From: Niastella caeni
GTDB lineage: Bacteria; Bacteroidota; Bacteroidia; Chitinophagales; Chitinophagaceae
DNA: 64,000 nt
Assembly: GCF_004834005.1 (NCBI RefSeq)
Contig: NZ_STFF01000002.1
Location: 496,001-560,000, forward strand
Direction of reading: 5' to 3'
Part shown: in pieces, positions 56,201 through 64,000 of the stretch
Position numbering within the stretch: position 1 is the first letter of the stretch
How the letters are laid out: the number at the start of each line of letters is the position of its first letter
Notes under the pieces: generated by a model
What the model saw: only the letters and a program-made list of their open reading frames with translations
What the model was told of the DNA's origin: nothing
Databases searched by the model: none
Position numbers and translations under genes: made by a program

Positions 56201-57451
56201 TATAACCTTCTTTCAAATGCATTAAAATATACAGCAACTGAAGGAAGTATCAGGTTTTCTATTGTAGAAGGAACAGAGGATGTTGTTGTTAAGGTAGAAG
56301 ACAATGGGGCAGGTATACCAGCTGAAACCGGGGAAAAACTATTTGATAAATTTTATAAAGCAGAAAGAACGAAAACAAGTTCCAGGGCAGGCTTTGGCAT
56401 TGGGCTCTTCCTAGTAAAACATTTTACAGAGCTGCACTACGGAACGATTTCCTACGAAAGTGAGGAAGGGCAGGGAACAACTTTTACATTAAGTCTTCAA
56501 AAAGGTAAAGACCATTTTGGTGCGGAAGTTATTATTTCAGAAACAGAAGCTGCACCTCAGTTGCTCGAAGCCCTGAAAGAAGAAGCTGAGATAAAGGAAG
56601 ATAATGAAAGCGAAGAACCCTTAACGGAACTGGTGTCCGAAAAACAATCTATTCTGGTTATAGATGATGATGAATCCATCAGGCAATACCTTGTGCGCCT
56701 GTTTAAAGACACATATATAATATATCAGGCAGAAAACGGCGAAGCTGGTTTGGCTGGGGCTCAAAAGTATTTACCCGACCTGATTATCTCCGACATTCAC
56801 ATGAAGGAGATGAGTGGGATTGAACTTTGCAAGCGGGTTAAAGAAAACGGGCAGTTAAGCCATATCCCGGTCATCTTACTTACCGGTGCTACCTCCGATG
56901 AACTCAGGCTGCAGGGAGTGGAAGGAGGTGCGGATGATTATATTGTAAAACCATTTGACAGTAAATTGCTGGTTGCACGGGTTACCACTCTTTTAAAGAA
57001 TCGCAATACGATTCAGAAATATTTTCTCAACGAAATTACGCTCAACAAGAACGATTTCAAGGTTTCTCCCGAATACAAGGAGTTTTTAGACAAATGCATT
57101 TCCATTGTAGAAAAGCATTTAAAGGATAAGAACTTTAGTGTTCAAACTTTACTCAACGAAATGGGGATGAGCCATTCCAACCTTCTCCGTAAAATAAAAT
57201 CCGTCTCCGGCCAGCCGGTAAATATTTTTATCCGGTCGATCCGCCTCAGGAAAGCCGCAGAGCTTTTTATTAATTCCGACTACAGCATCAAAGAAACCGC
57301 GTACACCGTTGGCATAAGGGATATTAAATACTTCCGGGAGCAATTCAACAAGCTTTTCGGCATGAACCCTTCAGACTATGTAAAGAAGTACCGCCAGGTC
57401 CATGGCAAGCAGTACACGGTAGATAAAGAATCACTCAACCCCGACAACTAA
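53237..57451 (+). CDS. Hybrid two-component system sensor/regulator (HTCS2)
   Basis: 1404 residues from the ATG at 53237 (an in-frame TTG at 53225 is less likely). Signal peptide to about residue 25 (NTSFAG), then Reg_prop beta-propellers (about 28-700), a Y_Y_Y domain, a membrane segment near 790 (YLMYTVMIGAAVYFYL), and a long charged coiled coil of Glu/Lys/Arg (about 815-865) that is unusual beside HTCS1. The HisKA domain has His877 in NISHEFRTP, followed by HATPase, a receiver with Asp1186 in LIISDIHMKEM, and an AraC DNA-binding domain. All key residues are intact. It is divergent from GH29 copy 2 and thus a good candidate to bind the GCAACATT element. Confidence 0.95.
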   Translation: MKSFFEKIVCFVVVFQFLAWNTSFAGYPVSAWLGIDQGLSNNFVRCIYQDKNGFMWFGTYDGLNRYDGYEFKIFRNNLKNNRTLINNWINTINEDAKGNLWIGTRQGACVYQSLSNNFSFLYYYTAEKKLEQLHSVVNDIEADLQGNMFAATAGKGLIFYKKGESVGYRIPLENEADFPYDVTSVKAGNDKNVWLFVSNKGLYVYEYKTNKAKLVNATIKSANCIEAANGYLYIGTNNGMYRYNIASNSFDKVYNEANKKLNYNTVAGITASKNNELWVATNGGGVVIVNTGTDEAQFLSNTREPNSLSSNAVYSIWIDRQSRKWIGTLRGGINVIDPNKERFQNIVSNPATTNTLISNHILSFYEAPNNDLWIGTDGGGLSIWNRRLNQFTNYRHDNGDPYSLSDNFVTDIQSDFQNNLWMTTYRGGVNRFNNGKFEHYNCVDPDNTALIFHPIGPNLLEDADKKFWLSTQQYGLFKLNRQKKVFELFDDRLKHLYVLKEDRNHIFWGGGIDHLVKIDREGKKHVSYYIGKPVSVIMEDRSNNFWVGTEGGGLILFDRKQGKIITRYTTDEGLCSNSILTILEDAAGNLWMSTFNGIAKFNPKNKTFKNYYKGDGLQSNQFNYHAALKLRSGEFAFGGIKGFSLFRPESITTASGNPKIFLTDVKIANTSVEKDSSLAIQTNANRIELIEVPYNRAVLSFEFAALEYSAPDKIQYAYYMQGSDKDWSYCGNTRKVVYSHLSEGRYTFRVKNTNAEGQWNKDEVQIEIIVLPPWYRTWWAYLMYTVMIGAAVYFYLQYRSKQTRLQYEVKIAKLNAENERSEKERSLAELAAEKAELEKERAEREREHAELEKERILNEKEREINEKKISFFTNISHEFRTPLTLIINPVKELLEKRSGEQKDRGDLNIVYRNARRMLSLVDQLLLFRKAESGLDKIKPSKLNLHDVAYEVYLCFIQQAKTQHINYVFDCTNKNVAIYADREKLEIILYNLLSNALKYTATEGSIRFSIVEGTEDVVVKVEDNGAGIPAETGEKLFDKFYKAERTKTSSRAGFGIGLFLVKHFTELHYGTISYESEEGQGTTFTLSLQKGKDHFGAEVIISETEAAPQLLEALKEEAEIKEDNESEEPLTELVSEKQSILVIDDDESIRQYLVRLFKDTYIIYQAENGEAGLAGAQKYLPDLIISDIHMKEMSGIELCKRVKENGQLSHIPVILLTGATSDELRLQGVEGGADDYIVKPFDSKLLVARVTTLLKNRNTIQKYFLNEITLNKNDFKVSPEYKEFLDKCISIVEKHLKDKNFSVQTLLNEMGMSHSNLLRKIKSVSGQPVNIFIRSIRLRKAAELFINSDYSIKETAYTVGIRDIKYFREQFNKLFGMNPSDYVKKYRQVHGKQYTVDKESLNPDN

Positions 57452-57492
57452 ATGGATTTATCTACCGGGAAATCATTTTCTGCGTTGCAGGC

Positions 57493-57520
57493 CCTGAAAC
57501 CTGGAACCTGAAACTTGGAA
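57493..57520. repeat. Four tandem heptamers after HTCS2
   Basis: CCTGAAA, CCTGGAA, CCTGAAA and CTTGGAA follow each other without gap. They begin 42 bp after the HTCS2 stop. A period-8 word array (AACTTGTC, AACTCATT, AACTTCTT) follows at 57556-57579. Confidence 0.7.
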
Positions 57521-57593
57521 TGCGGATCCCGATAACCTGAAAAAAAATGAATCCCAACTTGTCAACTCATTAACTTCTTGACCTGGCGTCTCC

Positions 57594-57662
57594 ACCCCCC
57601 TTATTGGGAGTTTACCCCCCTCCCGAATCTCCAGAAAAATTGGTTTTACCTTGATAGCTTTA
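57594..57662 (+). promoter_or_regulatory. C-rich direct repeat and -7-like box upstream of the LacI-type gene
   Basis: ACCCCCCT occurs at 57594-57601 and 57614-57621, 20 bp apart, and TAGCTTTA (close to TAnnTTTG) lies at 57655-57662, 41 bp after the second copy. The core and following bases (TAGCTTTACAG) resemble the GCAACATT-controlled promoters, but the upstream half sites are different. It probably drives the LacI-type gene. Confidence 0.4.
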
Positions 57663-57680
57663 CAGTATAAAATTATTAAG

Positions 57681-57698
57681 ACCGGGTTTACCCCCGGT
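57681..57698. promoter_or_regulatory. Dyad with TTTACCCCC, candidate LacI-family operator
   Basis: ACCGGG (57681-57686) and CCCGGT (57693-57698) flank TTTACC. The contained TTTACCCCC also occurs at 57611-57619. The dyad is 127 bp upstream of the LacI-type ATG and could serve autoregulation. Confidence 0.35.
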
Positions 57699-57824
57699 TT
57701 AAAACGATTGCATAAGAAAAGGAGCTTTATGCACAGGTTTAGGACCGCTGTATCCGGCTCTTTGTTTTAAGTCTATCACTAAATCGATTAACTAAAAATA
57801 ACAGAGATCCTGGTTGTTTGCCAA

Positions 57825-58892
57825 ATGAAAAAGAAGATTTCCATACACGACATAGCCAAAGCGCTTGATCTTTCAGCTACCACCATATCATTTGTATTGA
57901 ATGGCAAGGCGGAAGAAAAGAAGATCAGTGAAGATGTACGGAAAAGGGTATCGGATTATATAAAGGAGGTAGGCTATCAGCCAAACATGATAGCAAAAAG
58001 CTTACGAACAGGAAAAACCCACATTATAGGAATGCTGGTAGAAGATATTTCCGACCCTTTCTTCTCCTGCATTTCCAGGGGAATTGAAACTATCGCATAT
58101 AATCATAAGTATAAAATATTCTTTGCGAGCACCGAAAATGATACGGAGAAAACAAAAGCCCTGATAAAAGTATTCAGGGAACGGCAGGTAGATGGATATA
58201 TTATGGCGCCACCTGCCGGCGTAGAAGAGGAAATTAGGGCTCTCATGGATGATGATATACCGGTGATCCTTTTCGACCGCTACCTGCCTTCACTTAACAC
58301 CAGCACGGTGATCATTGATAACTTTTCCGGCTCATACCAGGCGGTAAAACATCTCTCTGAAAATGGTTTTTCGGGTATTGCGTTCTTAACATTGAACTCG
58401 GAGCAAACACAGATGCATGCCCGTCTGCAAGGGTATCTCAAAGCAATTGAAGAAAGCGGCTGCCAGCCGGTTGTACAAAAACTTCCCAGCAAGTTAAGTC
58501 ATGAGCTCAGCGCAGAAATGGTACAGGAGTTCATTAAACAGCATGACAAAATTGATGCGATCATTTTCGCGACCAATTATTTAGCCATAAGCGGGCTACA
58601 GGCGATCAGAGATATGGGATTAGCAATACCGGATGATATTGCGGTAATAGGCTTTGACGATAACACCCACTTTAATTTATTTACCCCATCCATCACGGCA
58701 GTAGCGCAACCCATAGAAGAAATTGCACAGGAAGTAGTTCGGCAATTGCTCAATGCTTTATCAAATGAAAGGGAGAGCAGAATACGAAGAATGGTAATGT
58801 TGCCGGTTAAACTAATTGTAAGAAATTCTACTTATCCTAAAGTGAAAAAGAAAATTGTTCACTCAGAACCTTCAACTATGAAAATCAACTAA
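57825..58892 (+). CDS. LacI/PurR family transcriptional regulator
   Basis: 355 residues. The N-terminal helix-turn-helix reads IHDIAKALDLSATTISFVLNG, the hinge helix region is YQPNMIAKSLRTGKT, and the rest is the periplasmic-binding-protein-like effector domain (from HIIGMLVEDISDPFF to AVIGFDDNTHF and the conserved TAVAQPIEEIAQ). The DNA-binding domain should recognise a palindrome and the effector domain a sugar or sugar phosphate. It lies 257 bp upstream of SusC3 on the same strand and is the natural regulator of that operon. An imperfect palindrome sits between them. The ligand cannot be read from sequence. Confidence 0.95.
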   Translation: MKKKISIHDIAKALDLSATTISFVLNGKAEEKKISEDVRKRVSDYIKEVGYQPNMIAKSLRTGKTHIIGMLVEDISDPFFSCISRGIETIAYNHKYKIFFASTENDTEKTKALIKVFRERQVDGYIMAPPAGVEEEIRALMDDDIPVILFDRYLPSLNTSTVIIDNFSGSYQAVKHLSENGFSGIAFLTLNSEQTQMHARLQGYLKAIEESGCQPVVQKLPSKLSHELSAEMVQEFIKQHDKIDAIIFATNYLAISGLQAIRDMGLAIPDDIAVIGFDDNTHFNLFTPSITAVAQPIEEIAQEVVRQLLNALSNERESRIRRMVMLPVKLIVRNSTYPKVKKKIVHSEPSTMKIN

Positions 58893-58931
58893 CTGATTAA
58901 GTGATCAACCAAAATATCGATAATAACTAAT

Positions 58932-58954
58932 AGGGTAAAAACGGGTTTTGCCCT
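58932..58954. promoter_or_regulatory. Imperfect palindrome between LacI-type and SusC3 genes
   Basis: AGGGTAAAA (58932-58940) and TTTTGCCCT (58946-58954) are inverted arms with one mismatch around ACGGG. The GGGTAAA word appears in reverse upstream of the LacI-type gene (TTTACCC). This fits an operator for the regulator encoded just upstream. Confidence 0.45.
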
Positions 58955-59033
58955 GACAGCGATCTTTTTGCTTCTAAAAATTGCCATTATGAAAAAAAAA
59001 CTAACTGCGGGCCAAAAACGCCGCCAAACGCAC

Positions 59034-59066
59034 TTTGCTCCTCCCGGGCGGTGCCCTTTATACTTG
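59034..59066 (+). promoter_or_regulatory. Candidate promoter of the SusC3 operon
   Basis: TTTG at 59034-59037 and TATACTTG at 59059-59066, 21 bp apart, approximate the Bacteroidota -33/-7 pair, with the spacing slightly long. Start would be near 59073, about 75 bp before the ATG. Confidence 0.35.
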
Positions 59067-59148
59067 CACGTGAATAAATTTCAGGTTACCAGCCATTCTC
59101 CCTTATCACACACAGATAATAACAATCATTTCAAAAACCAAAACTGCT

Positions 59149-62100
59149 ATGCTTAGAAAATTTAGCATTCTAAGAAAAATTGGGCAGGTTGCTTTGTTTT
59201 CGCTACTATTTCTCTGGTTTTCGTTTCAGAGTTTTTCACAGCAAAACCAGGTTACTGTCCACGGAAGGGTCAGCTCCGATTCTTCTGCACTTGAGAACGT
59301 CACCATTTCTCTAAAATCAGACGGTACAAAAGCCACCCAAACCGATGCCCGTGGCTTATATGTTATCACCGTTCCTTCCAATGGGGTATTGGTATTTTCA
59401 ATGGTCGGTTACGAGCCGCAGGAGGTAAAGGTCAACGGCCAGGGTTTGATCAATCTGCACCTGAAGGTAAAGAGCAATGATCTTTCCGATGTGACCGTGA
59501 TAGGGTTTGGCGGTACCCGTAAAAAGGCCAGCCTGGTAAGTTCTATAACCACTGTGAATGTAAAAGACCTTCAGGTGCCTACCGGAAATCTGACCAATGC
59601 CATTGCAGGAAAGGTGGCGGGTATGATCGCTTTCCAGCAAAGTGGTGAACCCGGAAACGGTTCTGATAACTCTACATTTTACATCAGGGGATTATCTACG
59701 TTTGGTACGGGTAAGCAGGAACCGCTTATTCTCATTGATGGGGTGGAGTCGTCACCTACAGATATGGCCCGCTTACAGGCCGATGATATCTCCGACTTTT
59801 CTGTATTAAAAGATGCCGCCGCCGCGTCGGTATATGGCGCCAGGGGAGCTAATGGTGTTGTTCTTGTCAATACCAAAATGGGACGACAGGGAATGCCAAG
59901 ATTTTTTGTAAGAAGCGAAACCCGTGCATCTTCAAATGCCAGAAATTTTGCGTTTGCAGATAATATTACCTATATGAATCTCGCGAATGAGGCAGCCACC
60001 ACAAGAAACCCGGGAACCGGTATTGTGCCTTACACGCAGAATAAAATAAACCATACCATTGCGGGTGATGATCCTTCTCTTTATCCAAACAATAACTGGA
60101 TAGACAAGTTGGTTAGAAAGTACACGGTGAATCAAAACTATTATACAAGTGTTAATGGTGGTACGCAAAAAGCTACCTATCACATAGCAGCTTCTTATGG
60201 CAGGGACAACGGCATATTGAAGGTTGATCCTATCAATAATTTCAATAGCAATATCAGGCTTGCCAAGTATTCACTTCGATCTAACGTGAACCTCTATCTT
60301 GCAAAAGGTACAGAGTTAATTGTACGTATGTATGGCCAGTTCGACGATTATAATGGTCCGATCGGCGGAGGCGGTAATATTTTTGGCCTTGCCTTGAAAG
60401 CAAACCCCGTGATGTTCCCGGCAGTTTATCCGAGGGAAAAAATGCCTTATCTGGAGCATCCTTTATTTGGTTCTGCGGTAGCCATACCATCCGGATCGTT
60501 AAACCAATACCTGTATGTGAATCCCTATGCGGAAATGGTAAAAGGCTATAGTACTTATAAATCATCTAATGTACAGCCGCAAATAGAGCTTAAGCAAAAG
60601 CTTGACTTTCTTACAAAAGGTTTAAGCTTTCGCTCAATGGCTTATTTGAGAAGAACTTCATTCTATTCGGTAAGCAGGAACTACAATCCTTTTTATTACG
60701 CAGCGCAGGTAAATAGCGATGGCAAGGATTATAATATAATATCATTAAACGATGGCTCAGCAGGTTCCGTAGGTGTTGCCGGTTCCGAATATCTTGGTTA
60801 TTCAGAAACAGGCAAAGACATCGACTCCAGGATCTGGTTGGAAGGTTCTATTGATTACAACCGCCTGTTTCGTGATATGCATCGTGTGGGAGCGTCACTC
60901 ATTTCTTATATGTCGAGTTATGAAACAGGAAATGGGGGAAACCTTAATACTTCTTTGCCTAAAAGAAATCATGGTGTATCAGGTCGCTTTACCTATGGCT
61001 ATGACGACCGCTATTTGGCAGAATTCAATTTTGGCTATAATGGATCTGAACGATTTGATTCGCGTCATCGTTACGGATTTTTTCCGAGCGGCGGTATCGG
61101 CTACAGGATCTCTAACGAACAATTTTTTGATCCGCTGAAAAAAGTGATCCGCGACCTCAAGTTCAGAGCTACGTATGGTATTGTTGGGAACGACCAGATT
61201 GGTGCTGTAGGCGACCGCTTCTTTTATCTCTCCAACGTAAACCTGAATGATGGCGGTTATGGTGCAAGTTTCGGCCGTGACGATGGTGCTCCCAGATATT
61301 CAAGGCCTGGTGTTTCTATTTCAAGATATGCCAATCCAAATATTACCTGGGAACGTTCAAAGCAAATTAACGTTGGTATAGACCTCAACCTGTTTGGATC
61401 GTTCGAGATGATCGCAGACGTTTTCAAACAAAACAGATCACATATTTTACTGAATAAAAGCAATGTGGAAAGTGCTATGGGTTTAATGGCTGTGCCATCT
61501 GCCAATTATGGTAAAGCCGAGAGCCGTGGTATAGACCTTTCTTTAAAGTATGAAAAGGCTTTTAATAAAAGCTGGTACGCCAATATCAGGGGAACATTTA
61601 CTTATGCTACCAACAAGGCAGTGGTAGTTGATGAACTTCAGTATGACAGTGACCTTACACACCTGTCTGCCGTTGGCCACTCGCTGAAACAGAACTGGGG
61701 ATATATAGCGGAGAGATTATTTATCGATAAAAAAGAAGTGGCGAATTCACCCGTTCAATTTGGTGATGCGGGATTGTTGGCCGGCGATATTAAATACAGG
61801 GACATTACTGGTGATGGTGTTGTGAACAGCGATGATCAGGTAGCTATTGGCTATCCAACACAGCCGGAAATTATTTATGGCTTCGGCGCTTCATTGCGTT
61901 ACAAAAGACTTGATCTCAGTTTTTATTTCCAGGGTTCTGCACGTTCTTCTTTCTTTATCGATCCAAGAGCCATGCAACCGTTCTTTCAGACGGCGGATAA
62001 TGGTACCAAATACCTCTATCAAAATGGTCTGTTGAAAGTGATCAGCGATGATTATTGGAGCGAAGACAATCAGAATCCTTATGCGTTTTGGCCACGATTA

Positions 62101-62364
62101 AGCCCCTGGAGAGTAGAGCCAAACCTGCAAAGGTCCACATGGTGGATGCGTAATGGCAACTTCCTGCGCCTGAAAAGCGTGGACATGGGATACAACATTA
62201 GAAAAATAAAATCGGTTGGTATTGAAGGTGGCCGTGTGTACTTATCGGCAACCAATCTTTTTGTCATAAGCAATTTCAAACTATGGGATGTGGAAATGGG
62301 TGGAAATGGTTTAGGCTATCCCGTACAATCTGTTTATAGTCTTGGATTAGAGCTAAACTTTTAA
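59149..62364 (+). CDS. SusC/RagA family TonB-dependent outer membrane transporter (SusC3)
   Basis: 1071 residues with a signal peptide to about residue 27 (QSFSQ), a carboxypeptidase-like domain (about 32-110, VTVHGRVSSDSS), the plug domain with FSVLKDAAAASVYGARGANG, and the TonB barrel ending LELNF. It lacks an STN domain. It is preceded by a LacI-type regulator and followed by SusD3 after 17 bp. No glycoside hydrolase is next to it within the window, so its ligand is unknown. The gene probably continues into a further operon beyond position 64000. Confidence 0.95.
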   Translation: MLRKFSILRKIGQVALFSLLFLWFSFQSFSQQNQVTVHGRVSSDSSALENVTISLKSDGTKATQTDARGLYVITVPSNGVLVFSMVGYEPQEVKVNGQGLINLHLKVKSNDLSDVTVIGFGGTRKKASLVSSITTVNVKDLQVPTGNLTNAIAGKVAGMIAFQQSGEPGNGSDNSTFYIRGLSTFGTGKQEPLILIDGVESSPTDMARLQADDISDFSVLKDAAAASVYGARGANGVVLVNTKMGRQGMPRFFVRSETRASSNARNFAFADNITYMNLANEAATTRNPGTGIVPYTQNKINHTIAGDDPSLYPNNNWIDKLVRKYTVNQNYYTSVNGGTQKATYHIAASYGRDNGILKVDPINNFNSNIRLAKYSLRSNVNLYLAKGTELIVRMYGQFDDYNGPIGGGGNIFGLALKANPVMFPAVYPREKMPYLEHPLFGSAVAIPSGSLNQYLYVNPYAEMVKGYSTYKSSNVQPQIELKQKLDFLTKGLSFRSMAYLRRTSFYSVSRNYNPFYYAAQVNSDGKDYNIISLNDGSAGSVGVAGSEYLGYSETGKDIDSRIWLEGSIDYNRLFRDMHRVGASLISYMSSYETGNGGNLNTSLPKRNHGVSGRFTYGYDDRYLAEFNFGYNGSERFDSRHRYGFFPSGGIGYRISNEQFFDPLKKVIRDLKFRATYGIVGNDQIGAVGDRFFYLSNVNLNDGGYGASFGRDDGAPRYSRPGVSISRYANPNITWERSKQINVGIDLNLFGSFEMIADVFKQNRSHILLNKSNVESAMGLMAVPSANYGKAESRGIDLSLKYEKAFNKSWYANIRGTFTYATNKAVVVDELQYDSDLTHLSAVGHSLKQNWGYIAERLFIDKKEVANSPVQFGDAGLLAGDIKYRDITGDGVVNSDDQVAIGYPTQPEIIYGFGASLRYKRLDLSFYFQGSARSSFFIDPRAMQPFFQTADNGTKYLYQNGLLKVISDDYWSEDNQNPYAFWPRLSPWRVEPNLQRSTWWMRNGNFLRLKSVDMGYNIRKIKSVGIEGGRVYLSATNLFVISNFKLWDVEMGGNGLGYPVQSVYSLGLELNF

Positions 62365-62381
62365 TTCAGCACATTCAAATC

Positions 62382-64000
62382 ATGAATAAAAGTCTTTATA
62401 CCATGAAGTGGAAAAAATTAACTGACCATCTTGAAAAGAATGGTTTTATATATGGTTTTGTACAGCAAAATAAAGTTGTAAGAACAACAATTTTCATTGC
62501 AGCACTGGCCCTGGGCATTTCTTCCTGCAAAAAATATCTTGATGTGGTTCCCGACAACGTGGCCACTTTGGATCATGCTTTTAAATTAAGGAACGAGGCA
62601 GAGAAATACCTGTTTACACTCTATTCGTACATGCCTAAAAGCGGGGATGGCTGGTACAATCCCGGTTTTATGGCAGGGGATGAAATATGGCTTCCTGAAA
62701 CTGCACAGGATCACTGGCATCCTATATCCCGGATTGCCCGTGGCCAGCAAAACAAAGATGCTCCGTTGTTCGACGAATGGGCCGGTGTAAGGAAAGGCAA
62801 TAATACGAACCGGGATAACTTCAAAATATGGAGAGCCATCCGGCAGTGTAACATCTTTTTGGAGAATATGCACGACATGCGTAAAGTGCCTGACATTTCT
62901 ATTGCCGAAAGAGAAAGATGGATTGGAGAAGCAGAATTTTTAAAAGCGTACTACCATTATTACCTGCTCCGCATGTATGGCCCTATTCCCATCATCAACA
63001 AAAATATTGGCGTGGCCGATGATGTAGAAGGCTCTTATACAAGGCGGATGCCGGTTGATTCCTGTGTGAATTTCATTTCCGGGCTATTGGATTCAGCTTA
63101 TGCAAAGCTGCCGCCAAGAATTGCAGATGAAAATAATGAACTGGGAAGGGCAACAGGGACCTTCGCTTTGGCAGTAAAAGCCAAATTGTGGGTAATGGCA
63201 GCAAGTCCGCTTTTCAATGGCAACACTGATTATGCAGGCTTCACTGACAACGAAGGTCATCAGTTGTTTAACCCGGCTTTCGATAATGCTAAATGGGAAA
63301 AAGCAAGGGATGCAGCGCTGGAAGCTATACAATCAGCTGAGGGTAATGGAAATAGTTTGTATGAGTATGGACCCGATTTCCTGGGTCTTACCGATACCAC
63401 AAAACTTCAGTTAAGCATTAGAAATGCTGTTACCGCGAGATGGAATCGTGAAGTAGTATGGGCCAGTGCTCAAAGCTATTTTGTGAATGAGGATCTGTGT
63501 ATGCCGCCTACCGAGCGTTCGCAAACCGGTAACCTGGTTACTACCCGTGGAAGCTTGAAGGGCGTGTGGGCCGCACCAATAAAAATTGTAAAAATGTTTT
63601 ACACCCAAAATGGTGTGCCTATTGATGAGGATAAGACGCTTAACTTTTCTGATTACGAAAAGTTAAGAACATCTATCGCTGCTGAAAGAAACTACATTGA
63701 GCCAGGTTTTCAAACGGCAAGATTAAATTTTGACCGTGAGCCCCGCTATTATGCATACCTGGGTTTTGATGGTGGCGTTTGGTATATGAAAGACGGCACT
63801 ACCACGGGTAACGACCGGAACACGTTTTATTTAAAAGCAAAGAATACAGAAAAAGCCGGGTTTGGGCATTTTGTGAATTGGAACGAAACGGGATACTTCA
63901 TCAAAAAACTGGTAAGCTGGGAATCATCGAGCAACACGCTTGTTTCCTTCAAGCAATATCCCTGGCCGGAAATTCGCCTGGCTGACCTGTATCTTTTGTA
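62382..64000 (+). CDS. SusD/RagB family lipoprotein, 3' end outside the window (SusD3)
   Basis: An open frame from the ATG at 62382 runs to the last base (539 codons visible), so the gene is cut by the window edge. A lipobox GISSC (Cys49) lies unusually far from the first ATG; a start at Met8 (MKWKKL) still leaves over 40 residues, so the true start may be internal or the signal is long. RagB/SusD features include KKYLDVVPDNVATLDHAF after the cysteine, EAEFLKAYYHYYLLRMYGPIPII, and AVKAKLWVMAASPLFNG. It is the partner of SusC3, 17 bp downstream of it, and should bind the same ligand. The last visible bases encode the start of the WPEIRLADLYLL helix. Confidence 0.9.
   Translation, partial: MNKSLYTMKWKKLTDHLEKNGFIYGFVQQNKVVRTTIFIAALALGISSCKKYLDVVPDNVATLDHAFKLRNEAEKYLFTLYSYMPKSGDGWYNPGFMAGDEIWLPETAQDHWHPISRIARGQQNKDAPLFDEWAGVRKGNNTNRDNFKIWRAIRQCNIFLENMHDMRKVPDISIAERERWIGEAEFLKAYYHYYLLRMYGPIPIINKNIGVADDVEGSYTRRMPVDSCVNFISGLLDSAYAKLPPRIADENNELGRATGTFALAVKAKLWVMAASPLFNGNTDYAGFTDNEGHQLFNPAFDNAKWEKARDAALEAIQSAEGNGNSLYEYGPDFLGLTDTTKLQLSIRNAVTARWNREVVWASAQSYFVNEDLCMPPTERSQTGNLVTTRGSLKGVWAAPIKIVKMFYTQNGVPIDEDKTLNFSDYEKLRTSIAAERNYIEPGFQTARLNFDREPRYYAYLGFDGGVWYMKDGTTTGNDRNTFYLKAKNTEKAGFGHFVNWNETGYFIKKLVSWESSSNTLVSFKQYPWPEIRLADLYLL

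Larger units (their letters stand above)
57452..57824. other. Intergenic region between HTCS2 and the LacI-type gene
   Basis: Holds two arrays of short words (57493-57520 and about 57556-57580), a C-rich direct repeat and -7-like box (57594-57662), a dyad ACCGGG/CCCGGT (57681-57698) and a weak hairpin followed by a T-rich run near 57716-57770. No gene is supported. Confidence 0.6.

Noticed and set aside
58968..59156. 62-codon frame between the LacI-type gene and SusC3
   Set aside because: It runs over the SusC3 promoter region and into its start, and has no recognisable protein features.

Overview
The window looks like a chromosome segment of a Bacteroidota soil or plant-litter degrader, most likely a member of the Chitinophagaceae (the Niastella/Chitinophaga group). 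The reasons are three SusC/SusD pairs, two giant one-component-style hybrid sensor kinases (HTCS), T9SS C-terminal sorting domains on three secreted proteins, many lipoprotein signals, weak Shine-Dalgarno sites and TAnnTTTG-type -7 elements. Placement is inference from gene style; no rRNA or tRNA gene was seen.

Layout. (1) 1-9631, plus strand: the C-terminal part of an S9 peptidase, a large zinc metalloprotease, SusC1/SusD1 and a CE1-like esterase, which reads as a peptide/ester uptake cluster. (2) 9733-11984, minus: a GH62 arabinofuranosidase behind a GH30 subfamily 8-like glucuronoxylanase, a compact arabinoglucuronoxylan pair. (3) 12586-22776: accessory genes (beta-lactamase-fold hydrolase, di-haem cytochrome c peroxidase-like protein, T9SS metallophosphatase, T9SS LamG protein, small NlpC/CHAP-like protein, epoxide hydrolase, DUF3108-like protein). 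(4) 23308-57451: a fucosylated-xyloglucan type utilisation locus: GH95, a 2303-residue Ig/jelly-roll surface protein, HTCS1, GH2, GH29, SusC2/SusD2, a SGBP-B-like glycan-binding lipoprotein, a BACON-GH5 (subfamily 4-like) endoglucanase, a cytochrome-b-like membrane protein, a second GH29 and HTCS2. (5) 57825-64000: a LacI-type regulator followed by SusC3 and a SusD3 that runs off the window.

How the xyloglucan locus should work: the GH5 and the glycan-binding lipoprotein act at the cell surface, SusC2/SusD2 import oligosaccharides, and GH2, GH29 and GH95 remove galactose and fucose in the periplasm. GH31 and GH3 enzymes, needed to finish xyloglucan, are not in the window.

The main new observation is regulatory. 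Four promoters (GH2-GH29, SusC2 operon, the membrane protein, and the minus-strand GH29) share one element: two GCAACATT-type half sites exactly 22 bp apart, preceded by a GAAAATCA-like word and followed 36-37 bp later by a TAGTTTTG/A-like -7 box. A second, different direct-repeat element (AAAGTC, 21 bp period, 30 of 35 bases identical) sits upstream of GH95 and HTCS1. Two of the first group also carry 44-45 codon leader ORFs sharing an N-terminus, one followed by a terminator-like hairpin. Separately, four gene-end regions hold short tandem 7- or 8-base word repeats of unrelated sequence.
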